From assembly GCA_019429385.1 (NCBI GenBank), contig JAHYIS010000010.1, positions 1-64,000 of the forward strand: DNA of 64,000 nucleotides, in the 5' to 3' direction. Position numbers and translations under genes: made by a program. A model generated the notes under the pieces. It was not told the DNA's origin. It saw only the letters and a program-made list of their open reading frames with translations, and searched no databases. How positions within the stretch are numbered: the stretch's first letter is position 1; each line of letters begins with the position of its first letter. Below are positions 63,041 through 64,000 of this stretch, piece by piece. Origin of the DNA: ANME-2 cluster archaeon (GTDB lineage Archaea; Halobacteriota; Methanosarcinia; Methanosarcinales; Methanocomedenaceae).

Positions 63041-64000
63041 TTATGGCAGGGGCTGGTTCCCTATGAACTGGGTGCTATTTGTTATTGGGTATATGCCATC
63101 CGGGTCTATGTATGTTACATTGATATCGTAGTTGTTGGTGTTGTTCAGGTCACTGATGACTATCAGGTATTCAAGTAGCTCTTTTTTAAATGTGACATTC
63201 GTAGATTCCCATGGGAATGGGCTGCTATTTACTTTATAGAGGATGCTCATAGCATTATTGTTGTTGAAATCATCCAGGAATGAAGCTGACAGGTTGAGGT
63301 TTGTGCTGTTCCCTCCTGTGACCGTTACTACTCCGGCCATGGTGCTGTCGTTCCCACTCAGCCAGTAATACGATGCAGGTGCTCCGTCAGGTACAGTGAT
63401 ATTATGTCCCTGAATACCATCGGTCAGTTGTACATAATATTTCCAGGTAGCATTGATGGAGTACACTGTGTGATTATAGAGAGTTGTATTGTACTGGTCC
63501 CAGGTTTGTGCTGTGAATTCGCGGGCATACCATCCCGAACCATTGTCCAGCCACAGGGAAATATCAAGATCTTCCTGCTCCTTGTCGGTCACATTGAACA
63601 TAATGGTCACATCCCGTCCCCGTTCAGTTGTGAGGTTCATGCTGGAATTTATCGAATCGTTCGCTATGATATATTCAACCGAAGGGGTCCAATTAGCAGC
63701 AACTGCATTGGGGCAGCAGTTGGATAGATTTGAGGCAAGGAGAACTTCATCATATACTACGATGGTAAAGTAATATTTACCAGGATCAAGCCCGAGAACT
63801 ATGCATTCCTGGTATGTCCCGTTCAGATCAGGACCAAAATTGATAGGATAAAATGTAGCATTATTGAACTTTTCCATGGTATCAACAGGCTGGGCAGAAT
63901 ATCTCAGGTCATATCTTGATGCTATTCCCATATCTCCATCATCACCCTTTGATGTCCAGTTGAGTTTGACCTCACCGTCTTTGACCCCGGAAATGGCAAA
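63041..64000 (-). CDS. Surface protein with fibronectin type III-like repeats (5' end outside window)
   Basis: The frame is open from the window edge (5' end missing) to TAA at 63041. Visible 320 residues: an FN3-like EVKLNWTSKGDDGDMGIASR then YDLRYSAQPVD, and LGLDPGKYYFTIVVYDE; further beta domains follow, with very many N-glycosylation sequons (NDS, NLT, NVT, NNT). No membrane or sorting segment at the C-terminus. Convergent with the pilin-like genes; presumably a secreted or S-layer-associated protein. Confidence 0.75.
   Translation of the reverse strand, partial: FAISGVKDGEVKLNWTSKGDDGDMGIASRYDLRYSAQPVDTMEKFNNATFYPINFGPDLNGTYQECIVLGLDPGKYYFTIVVYDEVLLASNLSNCCPNAVAANWTPSVEYIIANDSINSSMNLTTERGRDVTIMFNVTDKEQEDLDISLWLDNGSGWYAREFTAQTWDQYNTTLYNHTVYSINATWKYYVQLTDGIQGHNITVPDGAPASYYWLSGNDSTMAGVVTVTGGNSTNLNLSASFLDDFNNNNAMSILYKVNSSPFPWESTNVTFKKELLEYLIVISDLNNTNNYDINVTYIDPDGIYPITNSTQFIGNQPLP

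Overview
The window is archaeal chromosome, most like the Methanosarcinales (methanogen or ANME-2/GoM-Arc1-type relatives). The evidence is a complete A-type ATP synthase operon in the Methanosarcina order (H-I-K-E-C-F-A-B-D-G), replication factor C small subunit, archaeal NAC, TiaS, archaeosine synthase ArcS, an intron-containing tRNA-Ala, AT-rich TATA elements and C1/F420 cofactor genes (Ftr, an FmdE-family protein, CofH, an EhaR-like HAD protein). I cannot resolve genus.

Layout. 1-7.6 kb is accessory and partly decayed: three remnants of a SagB-type nitroreductase tail, a 340-bp dispersed repeat, a truncated DNA methyltransferase spliced onto one SagB remnant, three toxin-antitoxin pairs (BrnT/BrnA-like, DUF4258/YgiT-type, TumE/TumA-like with an amber codon in TumE) and a compact three-gene cassette with a TIGR04255-like protein. 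7.8-18.2 kb is housekeeping: DEAD-box helicase, RfcS, membrane exporter, EhaR-like HAD protein, FmdE, thioredoxin reductase, endonuclease III, stand-alone LigD-type phosphoesterase, ferredoxin and a MoeA-PBP fusion. 18.2-26.7 kb is the ATP synthase on the minus strand. 26.9-31.9 kb holds a P-loop-less KaiC-like protein with two membrane partners, a BlaI/metallopeptidase pair, a calcium-repeat lipoprotein, Ogt and ArcS. 32.5-32.7 kb is a nine-copy 22-bp tandem array running into the 3' end of tiaS. DapF and a rubredoxin/pyruvate-oxidase-like fusion follow, then tRNA-Ala, an AbrB/PIN module, a winged-helix regulator and ProC.

39.4-43.7 kb is a five-gene island: a coiled protein, an SPFH protein with three zinc ribbons and three further zinc-ribbon proteins sharing an aromatic Pro-x-Trp motif. 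44.7-52.1 kb is an iron-transport region with a perfect DtxR-like palindrome; both the FTR1 permease (TAG) and the iron-binding protein (TAA) carry single in-frame stops. 52.3-60.6 kb returns to central metabolism (phosphoglycerate mutase, gamma carbonic anhydrase-like protein, pyruvate kinase, sugar epimerase, Ftr, PfkB kinase, CofH). The right end has three pilin-like genes convergent with a surface protein that runs off the window.

The best candidates for something undescribed are the SPFH/zinc-ribbon island, the TIGR04255 cassette, the KaiC-like membrane trio and the rubredoxin-TPP enzyme fusion. Every identification rests on reading motifs and architecture; no database search was run.
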